Assembly (NCBI GenBank): GCA_039707655.1
Contig: CM077665.1
Location: forward strand, 308,202,486 to 308,266,485
Direction of reading: 5' to 3'
From: Elymus sibiricus
Taxonomy: Eukaryota; Streptophyta; Magnoliopsida; Poales; Poaceae
Length of the DNA: 64,000 nt
Part shown: positions 1-9,325 of the stretch, piece by piece
Layout of the letters: every line of letters begins with the position of its first letter
How positions within the stretch are numbered: the stretch's first letter is position 1
The notes under the pieces: generated by a model
Told to the model about the DNA's origin: nothing
Databases searched by the model: none
The model's input: only the letters and a program-made list of their open reading frames with translations
Program-made: the position numbers and the translations under genes

Positions 1-1050
1 GCTGAGGGTTTGTACCAGTAGCTATGTGTTTAATCTCCCTCTCTCGTGTTCTTGAGATGTCACGATCTTGATGTATCGCGGGCTTTGTTAATATAGTCGG
101 ATCATATGGTGTTTTCCCCTCTCAATCTTGTTGTGATGAATTGAGTTTTTCCCTTTGAGATTTCGTTGTTATCGGATTGAATACTTTTATGGATTTGAGA
201 ACACTTGATATATGTCTTGCAATTGAGTACTCGTGGTGACAATGGGGTATCATATTGATTCACTTGATATATGTTTTGGCACTCAACTCGCGGATTCCCG
301 AGGTGACATTGGGGTAATCTATGCATAGGGGTTGATGCACGTTCTTGTCTTTGTTTCTCCGGTAGAAATCTTGGGGCACTCTTTGAAGTTCTTTGTGTTG
401 GATTGAGTATTATGAATATGAATTTGCTTTGGTGTTATTTTAGTACGAACTCTAGGATAGATCGAACGGAAAGAATAGCTTTGTGTTATTTTTGTACGAA
501 CTCTTGAATAGATCGAACGGAAAGAATAGCTTTGAGGTGGTTTCGTACCCTACAAACAATTTATTCTTATGTTCTCCGCTAGATAGGAACTTTGGAGTGA
601 TTCTTCATCGCACGTTGAGGGATGGGTATATGATCCAATTATATTAGCATTGTTGGGAGATTGCACTAGCGAAAGTATGGACCCTAGGCCTCATTTTCAA
701 GCATTGCAATACCGTTTTTGTGCCCGTTTACTATTTGCTACCTTGCTGTTTTTATTTATTCAGATTATAAAAATATATTTCTACCATCAATATTACACTT
801 TTATCACCATCTCTTCGCCGAACTAGTGCACCTATACAATTTGCCATTGTATTGGGTGTGTTGGGGACACAAGAGATTTCTTGTATTTGGTTGCAGGGTC
901 GTTTGAGAGAGACCATCTTCATCCTACGCCTCCCACGGATTGATAAACCTTGGGTCATCTACTTGAGGGCAAATTGCTACTGTCCTACAAAACTCTGTGC
1001 TTGGAGGACCAACACGAGTCTACAAGAATAAAGTCGCGTAGTAGACATCA
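1..1050 (+). repeat. 3' portion of an LTR (3' or solo LTR) of a nested retrotransposon, truncated by the window edge
   Basis: The segment ends in GTAGTAGACATCA, a terminus I remember from a very common Triticeae LTR family whose opposite end is TGATACGTCTCC. The text after it (1051 onward) is recognisably the 3' internal end of a different, Athila-type element, because the same internal sequence occurs inverted near 45060-45130. An LTR boundary at 1050 is therefore well supported. Bases 1051-1055 (CGTTC) are the probable target-site duplication, but the other copy lies outside the window. No coding potential is seen; small open frames here are chance. Confidence 0.75.
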
Positions 1051-1123
1051 CGTTCCACATCAAAAATTCTGTTTTTATCATTTACCTACTCGAGGACGAG
1101 TAGGAATTAAGCTTGGGGATGCT
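1051..1123 (+). mobile_element. 3' internal end and polypurine tract of Athila-type element 1
   Basis: This short stretch precedes the LTR start at 1124 and contains a purine-rich run with GCTTGGGGATGCT just before TGATACG. The same block occurs on the minus strand just inside the 3' LTR of the complete Athila-type element at 45059-45130. It is the polypurine tract and 3' internal end of an element whose 5' part lies outside the window. Confidence 0.8.
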
Positions 1124-1449
1124 TGATACGTCTCCAACGTATCTATAATTTTTGATTATTCCATGCTATTATATTATCTGTTTTGGATGTTCTATATGCA
1201 TTAAAATGCTATTTTATATGATTTTTGGGACTAACCTATTAACCTAGAGCCCAGTGCCAGTTTCTGTTTTTTCCTTCTTTTAGAGTTTCGCAGAAAAGGA
1301 ATACCAAACGGAGTCCAAACGGAATAAAACTTTCGCGATGATTTTTCTTGGACCAGAAGACACCTAGGAGACTTGGAGTGCAAGTCAGAAGAGCCACGAG
1401 GCGGCCACAAGGGTGGAGGGCGCGCCCAGGGGGGTAGGGCGCGCCCCCC
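1124..1449 (+). repeat. 3' LTR of Athila-type element 1, first part
   Basis: It begins TGATACGTCTCCAACGTATC directly after a polypurine tract, so it is a 3' LTR. It breaks off at 1449 where another retrotransposon starts, and resumes at 16364 after one copy of the CCCCC duplication. The text matches Sabrina/WHAM-type LTRs in style. The 5' LTR is outside the window. Confidence 0.85.
1445..1449 (+). other. Target-site duplication CCCCC, left copy
   Basis: CCCCC precedes the TG of the Tat element at 1450 and is repeated at 16359-16363 directly after its terminal CA. A single 5-bp integration event is the simplest reading, although a homopolymer is weaker proof than a mixed sequence. Confidence 0.8.
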
Positions 1450-2371
1450 TGTCGGTGCAACAAACCCTGGGTCCGTTGCCCAGACTGTGCACAGGCACAA
1501 GAACAAGATTGAAGCGCCAGCTTAAGTCAGAGTACAAGGAACCAAGAGATTTGAAGAACAACATGCAGTTCAGAGGGACCAAGACCAAGCCAGAGGAGCA
1601 ATATATCGGCAAGAGAAGGTCCCCCCCCTTTGCCGAGCAGGCGAGCCCAACAAGGGGCGAGGCCACCACCAGAAACAGGCAACCAAGGCACCCCGGCAAG
1701 GTCTGCCGGGGCTCGCGGTGGCAGAACCACCCCACCAACCACTCAAGCATGACCCACGTCGTCAATCAGTGCGGTGTCAAGCCGCAAGGTGATTAAGTGG
1801 CAGCCATTCGCCACATGGCAGCCATTTCCTACAGAAGAAACCCATAGATGACACCCGTCCTGTGACGTGTCAAGAGAACAGGCGCGGAGCTGGCAAGATA
1901 GCCTGGCAAGCCTTGCCGGGCAACCAGTGATGTCACACTAAGATGTGCATTTAATGCACCCTGTCAGCCCGCAGAGTTAGGTATGATAGCACTGTTTGCT
2001 ATCATATCAGTGGATAATGACTATTTTGCCATTGTGGTGACCCCTTGATCTATAAAAGGAGGCCCATGGCACCCGTAGGAAGGGTGGGAAAGCTGACGAA
2101 CCCACACCCCCATACGCGCGTAGTCGCCGCTGCCCTACGGCAACCCCTGCCGGGCAAGTGTACTGCGTTTCACCATCCCCATTCCACCATCAATCCACTA
2201 AAGCAGGAGTAGAGTCATACGCCTCGCGGTGGCCCGAACCTGGGTAAATTGCTTGTGTGCTCTCTATCGTGCTGCCGTGCGCTGGTCTGCTCTTTGCGCA
2301 ACGCGACGTCCCCCTGCCAAACCAGCAAGGGGCCTCCTGGTCCCATAGGTGGCCGTGGATATCCCGCGACA
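1450..2371 (+). repeat. 5' LTR of the Tat-lineage element
   Basis: 922 bp starting TGTCGG and ending GCGACA, matched along its full length by 15439-16358 with scattered substitutions and small indels. It contains a TATA box at 2051 and GC-rich text upstream of it. Confidence 0.95.
2051..2058 (+). promoter_or_regulatory. TATA box in the 5' LTR
   Basis: TATAAAAG in the context GATCTATAAAAGGAGGC is a strong plant TATA box. It is conserved in the 3' LTR at 16038-16045. It would start the retroelement transcript a few tens of bases downstream. Confidence 0.65.
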
Positions 2372-2395
2372 TCTTTGGCGCGCTAGGTAGGGGGC
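2372..2395 (+). other. Primer binding site region
   Basis: Directly after the 5' LTR comes TCTTTGGCGCGCTAGG followed by TAGGGGG. TTGGCGCGC-plus-AGGTAGGGGG is a pattern I remember from grass Tat-type (RIRE2-like) elements and is the expected place for the tRNA primer site. I did not assign the tRNA. Confidence 0.6.
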
Positions 2396-2471
2396 TCGCT
2401 TGCGCGAACCTAAAAGTGTGCGCAGCGCGTCATCCTCATCACCTTCTTCGTCTTCGACGACGCCATCGACC

Positions 2472-2648
2472 ATGGCGCCTAAGAAGAAGAAGTCCGGCCC
2501 GCGGCGCCATCCGTCCACCTTGAAGGCTCCGCCGTCCGCGGCCTCTAGTGCCTCAGGGGATGCGGGGGCAAGCGAGGACGTGAACGCTGCTGGGGGCGTG
2601 ATTGGAGCAGGTGGCGCCATCACCACTCCCCCCGCGGCCGACACGGCG
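2472..2648 (+). pseudogene. gag, N-terminal fragment (interrupted by CACTA element)
   Basis: An ATG at 2472 opens a frame with a lysine-rich start (MAPKKKKSGPRR) followed by Ala/Gly/Pro-rich low-complexity sequence, as is common for Tat gag N-termini. The frame is broken at 2649 by the CACTA insertion, and gag-like sequence resumes at 7451. The start was chosen because it is the first ATG after the LTR with an A at -3 (CGACCATGG) and a plausible open frame. No catalytic function; gag would form the virus-like particle. Confidence 0.6.
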
Positions 2649-2686
2649 CACTACTAGAAAAAGGGCTATAGCTAATATAGACATTA

Positions 2687-3035
2687 GTGGCGCACTATGT
2701 ATGTGGTGCGCCACTGCTAAATAGCAGTGGCGCACCACACATGGGTGCGCCACTAATGTTTATATTACTAATGGCGCACCTGGTGTGTGGTGCGCCACTG
2801 CTAAGTTTCTCCTGGGCACACCCCCCTCCCCAGACTTACCAGTGGCGCACCGGGGTGTGGTGCGCCATTACTAGTTTTAACTAGTAATGGCGCACCTCAC
2901 CCACGGTGCGCCACTACTAACAATTTTTTTTTCAATTTTTTTTTCAAAACTAGTAATGGCGCACCACACACCAGGTGCGCCATTAGTAACCCTGGTTACT
3001 AGTGGCGCATTCTTAGGAGGTGCGCCATTGGTAAC
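2687..3035 (+). repeat. Left subterminal repeats of CACTA 1
   Basis: About ten copies of a unit like TAGTGGCGCACC and its inverse, often paired so that a GGCGCACC and a GGTGCGCC face each other across 5-30 bp. Such arrays are the expected binding sites of CACTA-encoded DNA-binding proteins. Confidence 0.85.
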
Positions 3036-3514
3036 CTGAGAGCAGCTAGATATTTTTGACAGCCACCTACCACACTCACTTTCCCCACTTCATTCTCTCC
3101 ACCTCTACCAAGCTTGGTCTCGACTGCCTCCTCCTCCTCACCTCATTTGCACCATAGATTCACCGAAATTAAGTGGTTAAATTTCCTTTTTTTATAGGTA
3201 AGTAAGGGGAAAGCTTTCTTTATGTTCTAGATCTACTTTTTTCTCCCTCCAACGTACACACTTTTTATGGCCTAGATCTACACTTTTCTCATTGAGCTAG
3301 ATCTACGTATGTTTGTGGTGTTGCATATGTTTGTGTTTGCAGGTACCGGTATTTGAAATGCGATAGTTGCCAATATTTTGCCGGAATGTTGCTTCATTTC
3401 CGTTTCGGCGAGAATTTGGCACTATGCATTCTTTTTGGTCCTATTTTTAGGCAAAGTCATGCCAAATTTTTTTTTGGTTCTAAAATATCGTTTTGCTCTA
3501 CCCCGCAGGCGACC

Positions 3515-4911
3515 ATGGTCCGCACGATGACTGAAGGCATCGTGAATAGGTTTTTGAGCTCCGCGAAGGCCGAGATGCTTCAAAAGAACGAGACGGAGAT
3601 AAGATGTCCGTGTCGAAGATGCAAGCTGAAGAGCCTTATGGACCCGGATTCCAGACTGGTGCGGGACCACCTGCTCGTGCGTGGTTTCAAGGATGGCTAT
3701 CGGTGGCAAGGTGATGAAGATGATTATGAAGTCGTCCATGGGGGCCGGGCAAGAGATAAGGAAGGGCAGCAAGACAATAGCGGCGAGGGCGAGCGAGAAG
3801 ACGAAGAATCTCCAGGACATGATCACGAAGTAGATGCAGGACACAGTCATCATGTAGAAGATGCCGGACATGGTGATGAGGAAGATCAAGACGAAGGGCA
3901 TGATCATGAAGATGAAGATGCCGGAGCAGACGACGATGGACCATCGATGGGCTGGGTGCAGGACCCTCATATTCAAGAGCTGCTTCTCAAGCAGACGGGT
4001 AACGCAAGAGCTGCCGCCCGAGAGAAAGCCAAGCTGGATCAACTGGAGATAGACGCGGTTACTCCATTGTATGAAGGATGCAGGCCCGAGGATACCCGCC
4101 TGAAAGTAACACTCATGGCTCTGGAGATGAAGGTAAAACACAAAATGACCGACGCATGCTTCGACGAGAACATGTCATTCTGGCATGAATGTCTTCCCAA
4201 GGGGAACAAGTGCCCGACCAGTTTCGAGGAGGCGAAGAAAATTGTGTGTCCTCTGGATTTACCGCACGTGAAATACCATGTGTGCATGAACGATTGCATC
4301 ATTTATCGGGACGAGCACGCGGAGTCTACCATATGTCCGGTGTGCGGCGTCACTCGATACAAGAAGAGGAAGAAAGCTCCTCGAAAAGTGGTGTGGTACT
4401 TTCCGATCACTCCTCGTCTGCAACGGTATTTCGCGGACCCTAAGCAAGCAGAGCTCCTGCGTTGGCACGCGGATAGGAAGGAGAAGAAGCGAGAAGATGA
4501 CGGAAATGATCCGGAGATAAATAAAAAAGACAAGATGCTGAGTCACCCTAAGGATGCGAGCCAGTGGCAAGCGTTGAACTTCGAACACCCAGAATTTGGG
4601 GACGATCCAAGGAACATCATGCTGGGCGTGAGCACCGATGGAGTCAATCCGTTTGGCAGCCAGAGAAGCACACATAGCACCTGGCCTGTGTTTGTGTGGA
4701 TGTACAACCTTCCCCCCTGGATGTGCATGAAGAGGAAGTACATTCACTGCCGGGAAAGAAGCGAAAGGCGTCAGAGCCGCTGCTGAAGGTATGGAAAACG
4801 AGGTCTGTTTTCTGGGACTTGCCGTACTGGAAGATCCTCCGTGTGCCTCACAGCCTTGATGTCATGCATATCACGAAGAACGTGTGCGATCGTCTGCTTG
4901 ATGTCATCTAA
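3515..4911 (+). pseudogene. TNP2-type CACTA transposase, internally deleted and truncated
   Basis: The ATG at 3515 follows a plausible intron acceptor (CCCCGCAG at 3502-3509) and opens 423 codons. Residues 1-60 hold the transposase-associated domain with the CPCRRC cysteine motif. An acidic Asp/Glu/His-rich linker follows, then the start of the Tnp2 core with a CPVCG zinc-like pair and a GVSTDGVNPF motif just before the catalytic region. Near 4740-4750 the text jumps from a KYIH motif to one normally much further on (LLKVWKTRSVFWDLPYW), in another frame. That implies loss of roughly 150 codons including part of the catalytic core. The second frame stops at 4911 after DVMHITKNVC. Full TNP2 proteins are about twice this size. 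It cannot be an active transposase. Confidence 0.88.
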
Positions 4912-5017
4912 TTCTAAATCTTTGCACAATGGTTTTATCACTCCATTTGCATTTTCCTTTTCTTTTATCTCAAATCTTAAATTATTACATGCAACTAAAA
5001 ATTCAAAAAAAAAAGTT

Positions 5018-5218
5018 AGTAATGGCGCACCAGGAGAAGGTGCGCCATTGCTATCACGGTGTTTATGGCGCACCCCTAAAAGGTGCGCCATTGATATACC
5101 AATTTTTATGGCGCACCCCTAAAAGGTGCGCCATTGCTATCCTTGTTTATGGTGCACCTCGCAATAGTGCGCCATTGCTATCCTTGTTTATGGCGCACCC
5201 CGCCTAGTGCGCCATTGC
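5018..5218 (+). repeat. Central cluster of CACTA subterminal-type repeats
   Basis: Five inverted pairs, GGCGCACC (or GGTGCACC) then about 6-10 bp then GGTGCGCC, at a spacing near 46 bp, with TATGGCGCACC recurring. Clusters of this kind usually mark element ends. Here it separates the broken transposase from the accessory gene, so it may be the old end of a fused second copy. Confidence 0.8.
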
Positions 5219-5224
5219 TAACTC

Positions 5225-5609
5225 TTCCTCTCGATCTATACATAGGAAACGCACGCAAACACCTCATCCCCTCTCTGCTCGCTCACGCATCAGTAGGAGA
5301 GCCGCCGCATCAGCTAGGGTTGGCAGCCGCCGCAGCCCGCCACCGGCGCCCGCTCGGGCGACCCCGCCCTGCCCCGCCTCGCCGCAGGACGGCGGCCCCC
5401 TCGCCATCCGACCCCGCTTCGTCGCCGGTCGCCGCTCGACCCCGCCCGGACGCCCCCTCCCGGCTGCGCCACCAGACGACGCAGCATCGCCGCCGCACGC
5501 CGCCCGACCCCGCCCCGCCTCGCCGCAGGACGGCGGCCACCTCGCCGCCCGACCTCGCTCCGTCGCCGCCCCGACCCCGCCCGTCCCCCGGACGGCCCCT
5601 CCTGGTCGC
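5225..5609 (+). other. Untranslated first exon and promoter region of the CACTA 1 accessory gene (predicted)
   Basis: A GC-rich, pyrimidine-biased block starts after the repeat cluster and ends in GCCGGTGAGCTC, a good splice donor at 5610. An acceptor-like TTTGTCTAG lies just before the ATG of the downstream gene. This resembles a 5' untranslated exon plus a roughly 0.9-kb intron. CTATACATAGG near 5234 could be a weak TATA element. A long open frame through here (5134-5757) is simple Pro/Arg/Ala text and is not called as a gene. Confidence 0.45.
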
Positions 5610-6530
5610 CGGTGAGCTCTCTGTCTCCTCTCTTTCCCTCTCTGTATCCTCTAGCGTATGTGAATGGATGGATAGATTGCTGGATAATTTTTTTGCTAGT
5701 GTGGATGGATGGATGTTGGATAGATGGATGAGCGCTCTAGATGGATGGATGGATTGATGGATAAATACTGCTCACCTTATAGGTGTATGTATACTTCGCA
5801 ACAAAGCTAGCTGGTATTTGCCTCAAATCTTATAGTTGCAACAAAACTGATTGATATGAAGATGCATATGAACTGTTGCTGGCAGATTATTCATGTTTAT
5901 AGTTGCTGGCAGTTGCTATTTGAGCAGGGATTTGTGCCCGTTATCGCCGAAATGTTGATTCATTTCCGTTTCGGCGAAAAACGGGCACTTCTAGGTCAAG
6001 AAAATAGCAAAGGTCATGCCGAATTTTTCCTAGAATTTATGTTGCCAGCTAATTATTAGCTATGTGCTTAAGATAGATAGTACGAGGAGCAATGTGCTTA
6101 AGATCACCATGGCACTAATTTCTGAATGTATTGCGGAAATGATGTTGTATTTCCTCCTGCCTCTTTCAGTCCTAAACTACAAGGGAAATTCTGACTAAAT
6201 AAAAACCCAAATGTGGCATTCAGTAATCCTTCTTCTGTTTTGCCTGGGAAGTTGGTTTTGCTTCAAATCTTACCAACAACCCCTGCAGTATCTGCCTGGT
6301 CTACCCGCTGCCTAGCAGATAAGCGTCTTGGACGTCTCTGTTATACAATCCCATGAAGCAGACTGCACGCGTATGCTTGAAAAATAGTGTGCTTCTCTCG
6401 ATGCTATTTATTAGTAGGACCATGAATCGTGCTATTAATGTGTTGCTTTTCTCTTCCGATCCTTTTGTTGCATACTTATATATCGCTTATATATTATCTG
6501 TGAATTGCTACTAACGTTTTGTTTGTCTAG
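5610..6530 (+). other. Predicted 5'UTR intron with a stem-loop motif shared with other CACTA introns
   Basis: Between the donor at 5610 and the acceptor near 6530 the DNA is AT-rich, with GATGGATGGATGG simple sequence at 5660-5760. At 5945-5985 it has GCCGAAATG...CATTTCCGTTTCGGC followed by GCAAAGGTCATGCCGAATTT. The same block, diverged, lies before the transposase at about 3378 and in CACTA 2 near 37497. Confidence 0.5.
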
Positions 6531-6539
6531 TGCATAGAG

Positions 6540-6791
6540 ATGCCGTCGTATGTCGTGCACAAGGGTAAGGTTCCCGGAGTCTACGACGACTGGGAGGAGT
6601 GTCGGAGACAGGTTCACCGTTTCAGCGGTAACAGTTACAAAGGGTACACCACTAGGGCGGAGGCGGAAGCTAGATACGCGCGCTATCTAGCGGGAGAGAG
6701 GAGGGAGCGGAGGAGGAACCGGATGAAGACCAGTTTCATCGCGATGATGCTCATCGTGACCGCAGCTCTCTTCTATGTGATGGTAGTTTAG
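6540..6791 (+). CDS. Small protein with RNase H1 N-terminal (viroplasmin-like) domain and C-terminal membrane anchor
   Basis: 83 codons from an ATG placed 9 bases after an acceptor-like TCTAG. Residues 3-50 match the RNase H1 N-terminal hybrid-binding fold (caulimovirus viroplasmin family, PF01693): YVVHKGKVPGVYDDWEECR, then a Gly-Tyr pair (YKGYTT) and an Ala/Glu helix. This domain normally binds RNA/DNA hybrids or dsRNA. A basic patch (RRERRRNR) follows, then a hydrophobic helix (FIAMMLIVTAALFYVMVV) at the extreme C-terminus, the layout of a tail-anchored membrane protein. No RNase H catalytic domain is attached. The frame is intact within an otherwise decayed CACTA element. I recall many similar proteins in wheat annotations, so it is probably a CACTA-spread family. 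Function of the combination unknown; binding of hybrids at a membrane is inference. Confidence 0.75.
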   Translation: MPSYVVHKGKVPGVYDDWEECRRQVHRFSGNSYKGYTTRAEAEARYARYLAGERRERRRNRMKTSFIAMMLIVTAALFYVMVV

Positions 6792-7022
6792 ATGATCGAT
6801 ATCGACTTTGTAATGTGACGACAAACTCGGCTAATTTGATGAACTTTGCTAATGTCTCGAGACCTAAACTTGGCTAATGATTGAACTTTGTTCGCTATTT
6901 CGAATTTGGAGACTAATATGATGAATTCTATTGTGTGATGTTTATATTCCTTTGCTGTAACGTATTTTGTAACCTGTGCAAATACCAGAAAAGCAAAAAA
7001 TAATAATTCCTAATATTCATAG
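6792..7022 (+). other. 3' flank of the accessory gene
   Basis: AT-rich DNA after the stop, with AATAATAATT-type text near 7000 that could serve as a polyadenylation region, running into the right subterminal repeats. Confidence 0.35.
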
Positions 7023-7437
7023 TAGTGGCGCACCATATTGAGCATTAGTAGCGCACCAAGATAAATACCAGTGGCGCATTATCGGGCAAAGTAATGGCGC
7101 ACTTGGGGCATAGGTGAAGGCAAATATGGCCCCCAGTAGTGGCGCACCATATTGAGCATTAGTGGCGCACCAAGGCTAAATACCAGTGGCGCATTATGGG
7201 GCATAGTAATGGCGCTCTTGGGGGCATAGGTGAAGGTAAATATGGCCCCCTAGGAGGCATAGTAATGGAGCACTGTTGGACATAGTAATGGCGCACTATG
7301 TGGTGCGCCACTATTATCTGGGATACTAATGGCGCACCAGAGGTGCGCCATTACTATTTGTTACTAGTGACGTGTTAATAGTGGCGCACCTATAGTGCGC
7401 CATTAATAGCAAAAACTGGTGCGCCACTAATAGCCTT
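7023..7437 (+). repeat. Right subterminal repeats of CACTA 1
   Basis: Repeated GTGGCGCACC and inverse units, including a nearly exact direct repeat of about 115 bp (7022-7137 against 7136-7250, sharing CACCATATTGAGCATTAG). They mirror the left array and end at the right terminus CTAGTAGTG. Confidence 0.85.
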
Positions 7438-7450
7438 TTTTCTAGTAGTG

Positions 7451-9325
7451 GGGGCTGGAGATGTCGGAGGAGAACAACATCAGCAACGCCTTGACGGTCA
7501 TACTCCACAAGGTGCGGGCAAGGGGGTCACTCTGTCTGCACCCTCTCCTCCCACTGACGGGCACAGCCGCAGCAACGGCGCTCGGTCCGGGGTGAGCCAT
7601 CGCCCTCCGGCCACCCCCACCGCGGGAGCAACCGTGGCCCATGTGCCTCCTCCCGGACTTGCCGACCAGACCGCTGCGCTCGACGGAGGCGCTGACCCTC
7701 GAGCACCACCGCCACACAACCCCGCTGCCCAGGTGGTCGTCCCACAGCTGCGTGGATGCGGCACCACCGCCGTCGCTGCCGCTGGCACCATCAGGAGCCA
7801 GGCGACGGTGAGGTCGACGTCATCAACATCTATGCCAAGCACAGCCACAGAAGCTATGGCATGAGCTTAGTTGCTACTGAGGTTTCCGCCAGCGGCCGAG
7901 CAGATGGATGAATGGCGTGCCACCATCTAGAGCCTGCTCGGTTTCACCAAAGCTAGGGGCTCACGATGAGCTGGCCCGCCACGACCTCCCCAAGCGACAG
8001 CAACCGCCCGTACTGCCGGCCGAATAGAGGGGGCCGTCCCCACGGTGTAGTCCCGACCACGGCAGCCGACGCGGGCGCAGCTGAATCAAGACCCCGACGA
8101 CGTCTCGATAGCCTCTTTTGACCCATAAGCACGTCCAGGCCAACGTCGAGCCCCGGAGGATAGGCGGCGGGGAGACGCGCGCGTCGTCATAGATCGGCGC
8201 CACGACGACCTCCGCCTGACCGACGGGTGCGGCGGCCTCAACGTCGACGAGCCTGCGCTCGGTGTTGGCGGGTGCCTACCTTTCGAGGTCGGCTGCCCTG
8301 CCTTTACACGAGAGCTGCGGCAAGTCCGTTGGCCGTCCGTTCACACGTTCAAGCCAGAGATACCTAAGAAGTACGATGGGAGGCTGAACCCGGCAGAGTT
8401 CCTGAGCATCTACACCATCGCTGTTCAAGCTGCCGGGGGAAGAGATGAGAAGGTGTTCGCCAACTACTTCCCTTTGGCCCTCAAGTCCAACGTGAGGTCT
8501 TGGCTGATGCACCTACCGGAGAGCTCCATTTCGTCATGGGCAGACCTATGCCACGAGTTCATCGGTGCCTTCACCGGTGGCCACCAAGAGCCCGGCAGAC
8601 CCAGTGATCTGCAACTTCTCCAGTAGAAGGAAGGAGAAACTCTCCGTAAGTATTTACAGAGATTCAGCAAAGTTCATAGGAATATTCCAAATATCCATCT
8701 GGCAGCCGTTATAGCAGCCTTCCAGTCCAATGTGCGCAACCGTCGCATTCATTCTAAGATGAATGTGCGGTTGCCCAAGACTGTGAAGGAGCTATACACG
8801 CTGGTGGATAAGTGTGCTCGGATGGAGGAAGGAAGGAAGTTGCCCGGAGAGGAGGATTGCATCAATGTTGATTCAGAGGATGAAGATGAATCAACCAGTC
8901 AGAGAAAGGGCAAGAAGCGTAGTAAGAAGCCAAGAGATAAGGCAGTGATGACTGTAGAAGGTTCGGGCACACCTAGTACCGGAAAGAAGGCCAAGGCTGA
9001 GGCCCCCGGCAAGGAAGTAGCCGCTTGCACAGCCTGCCGGGAAGCCGCTGCCGCCGAGAAAGCTGGGAAAGGCGATGGCCCGTACTGCAAGATCCACCGG
9101 ACCAAGGGCCATGACCTTCAGGAGTGTTACCAGGTTGAGCAGCTTGTCAAGAAATAGAAGGCGGAATATGATAAGCGTGACAAGGAAAAAGGTCAGAATG
9201 CCGCTGGCAGAAAGGGCCGAGGCGGTGAACCAAATCGCCCCGGCAAACCCTTTCGGAACCAAGGAAAACCCGCCAGGGGTCAAGAGAAGGAAGTCTGTGA
9301 TGATGTGAGTGATGAAGGGAATTAA
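7451..9325 (+). pseudogene. gag, main part (with zinc-knuckle-like motif), several stops
   Basis: After the CACTA element gag-like text resumes. 7451-7863 is open with low-complexity Ala/Pro/Thr text. From about 8340 the capsid-like region reads in frame 2 (PKKYDGRLNPAEF, then LALKSNVRSWLMHLP and a WADLCHEFI helix, then EGETLRKYLQRFSKV), typical of Ty3/Gypsy gag. A C-x2-H-x4-H-x4-C motif (CKIHRTKGHDLQEC, about 9089) stands where gag zinc knuckles occur. In-frame stops are TAG at 8624, TAG at 9155 and TAA at 9323, each explainable as Gln codons changed C to T. Not functional. Confidence 0.85.

Larger units (their letters stand above)
2649..7450 (+). mobile_element. CACTA (DTC) transposon 1, nested in gag; non-autonomous
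   Basis: The left end is CACTACTAGAAAAAGGGC and the right end reads, inverted, CACTACTAGAAAAAAGGC. Flanking triplets are GCG (2646-2648) and GGG (7451-7453), an imperfect 3-bp duplication. Subterminal arrays carry GTGGCGCAC in both orientations near each end (2687-3035, 7023-7437), with an extra cluster in the middle (5018-5218). It holds a TNP2-type transposase remnant and one small intact accessory gene. The middle cluster suggests internal rearrangement or fusion of two copies. It could move only with transposase supplied in trans. Confidence 0.9.

Noticed and set aside
1413..1796. 127-codon frame across the LTR boundary at 1450
   Set aside because: Spans the junction of two unrelated LTRs and repeats in the 3' LTR copy. 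LTR noise.
2687..3035. Regularly spaced short repeats that could suggest CRISPR
   Set aside because: Inverted GGCGCACC pairs at irregular spacing next to CACTA termini. Plant nuclear DNA, no cas genes.
3422..4141. 239-codon minus-strand frame opposite the transposase
   Set aside because: Shadow of the TNP2 frame; no domain.
5134..5757. 207-codon plus-strand open frame in GC-rich DNA
   Set aside because: Pro/Arg/Ala simple composition across CACTA repeats and a leader ending at a splice donor. No domain; stop-poor because of base composition.
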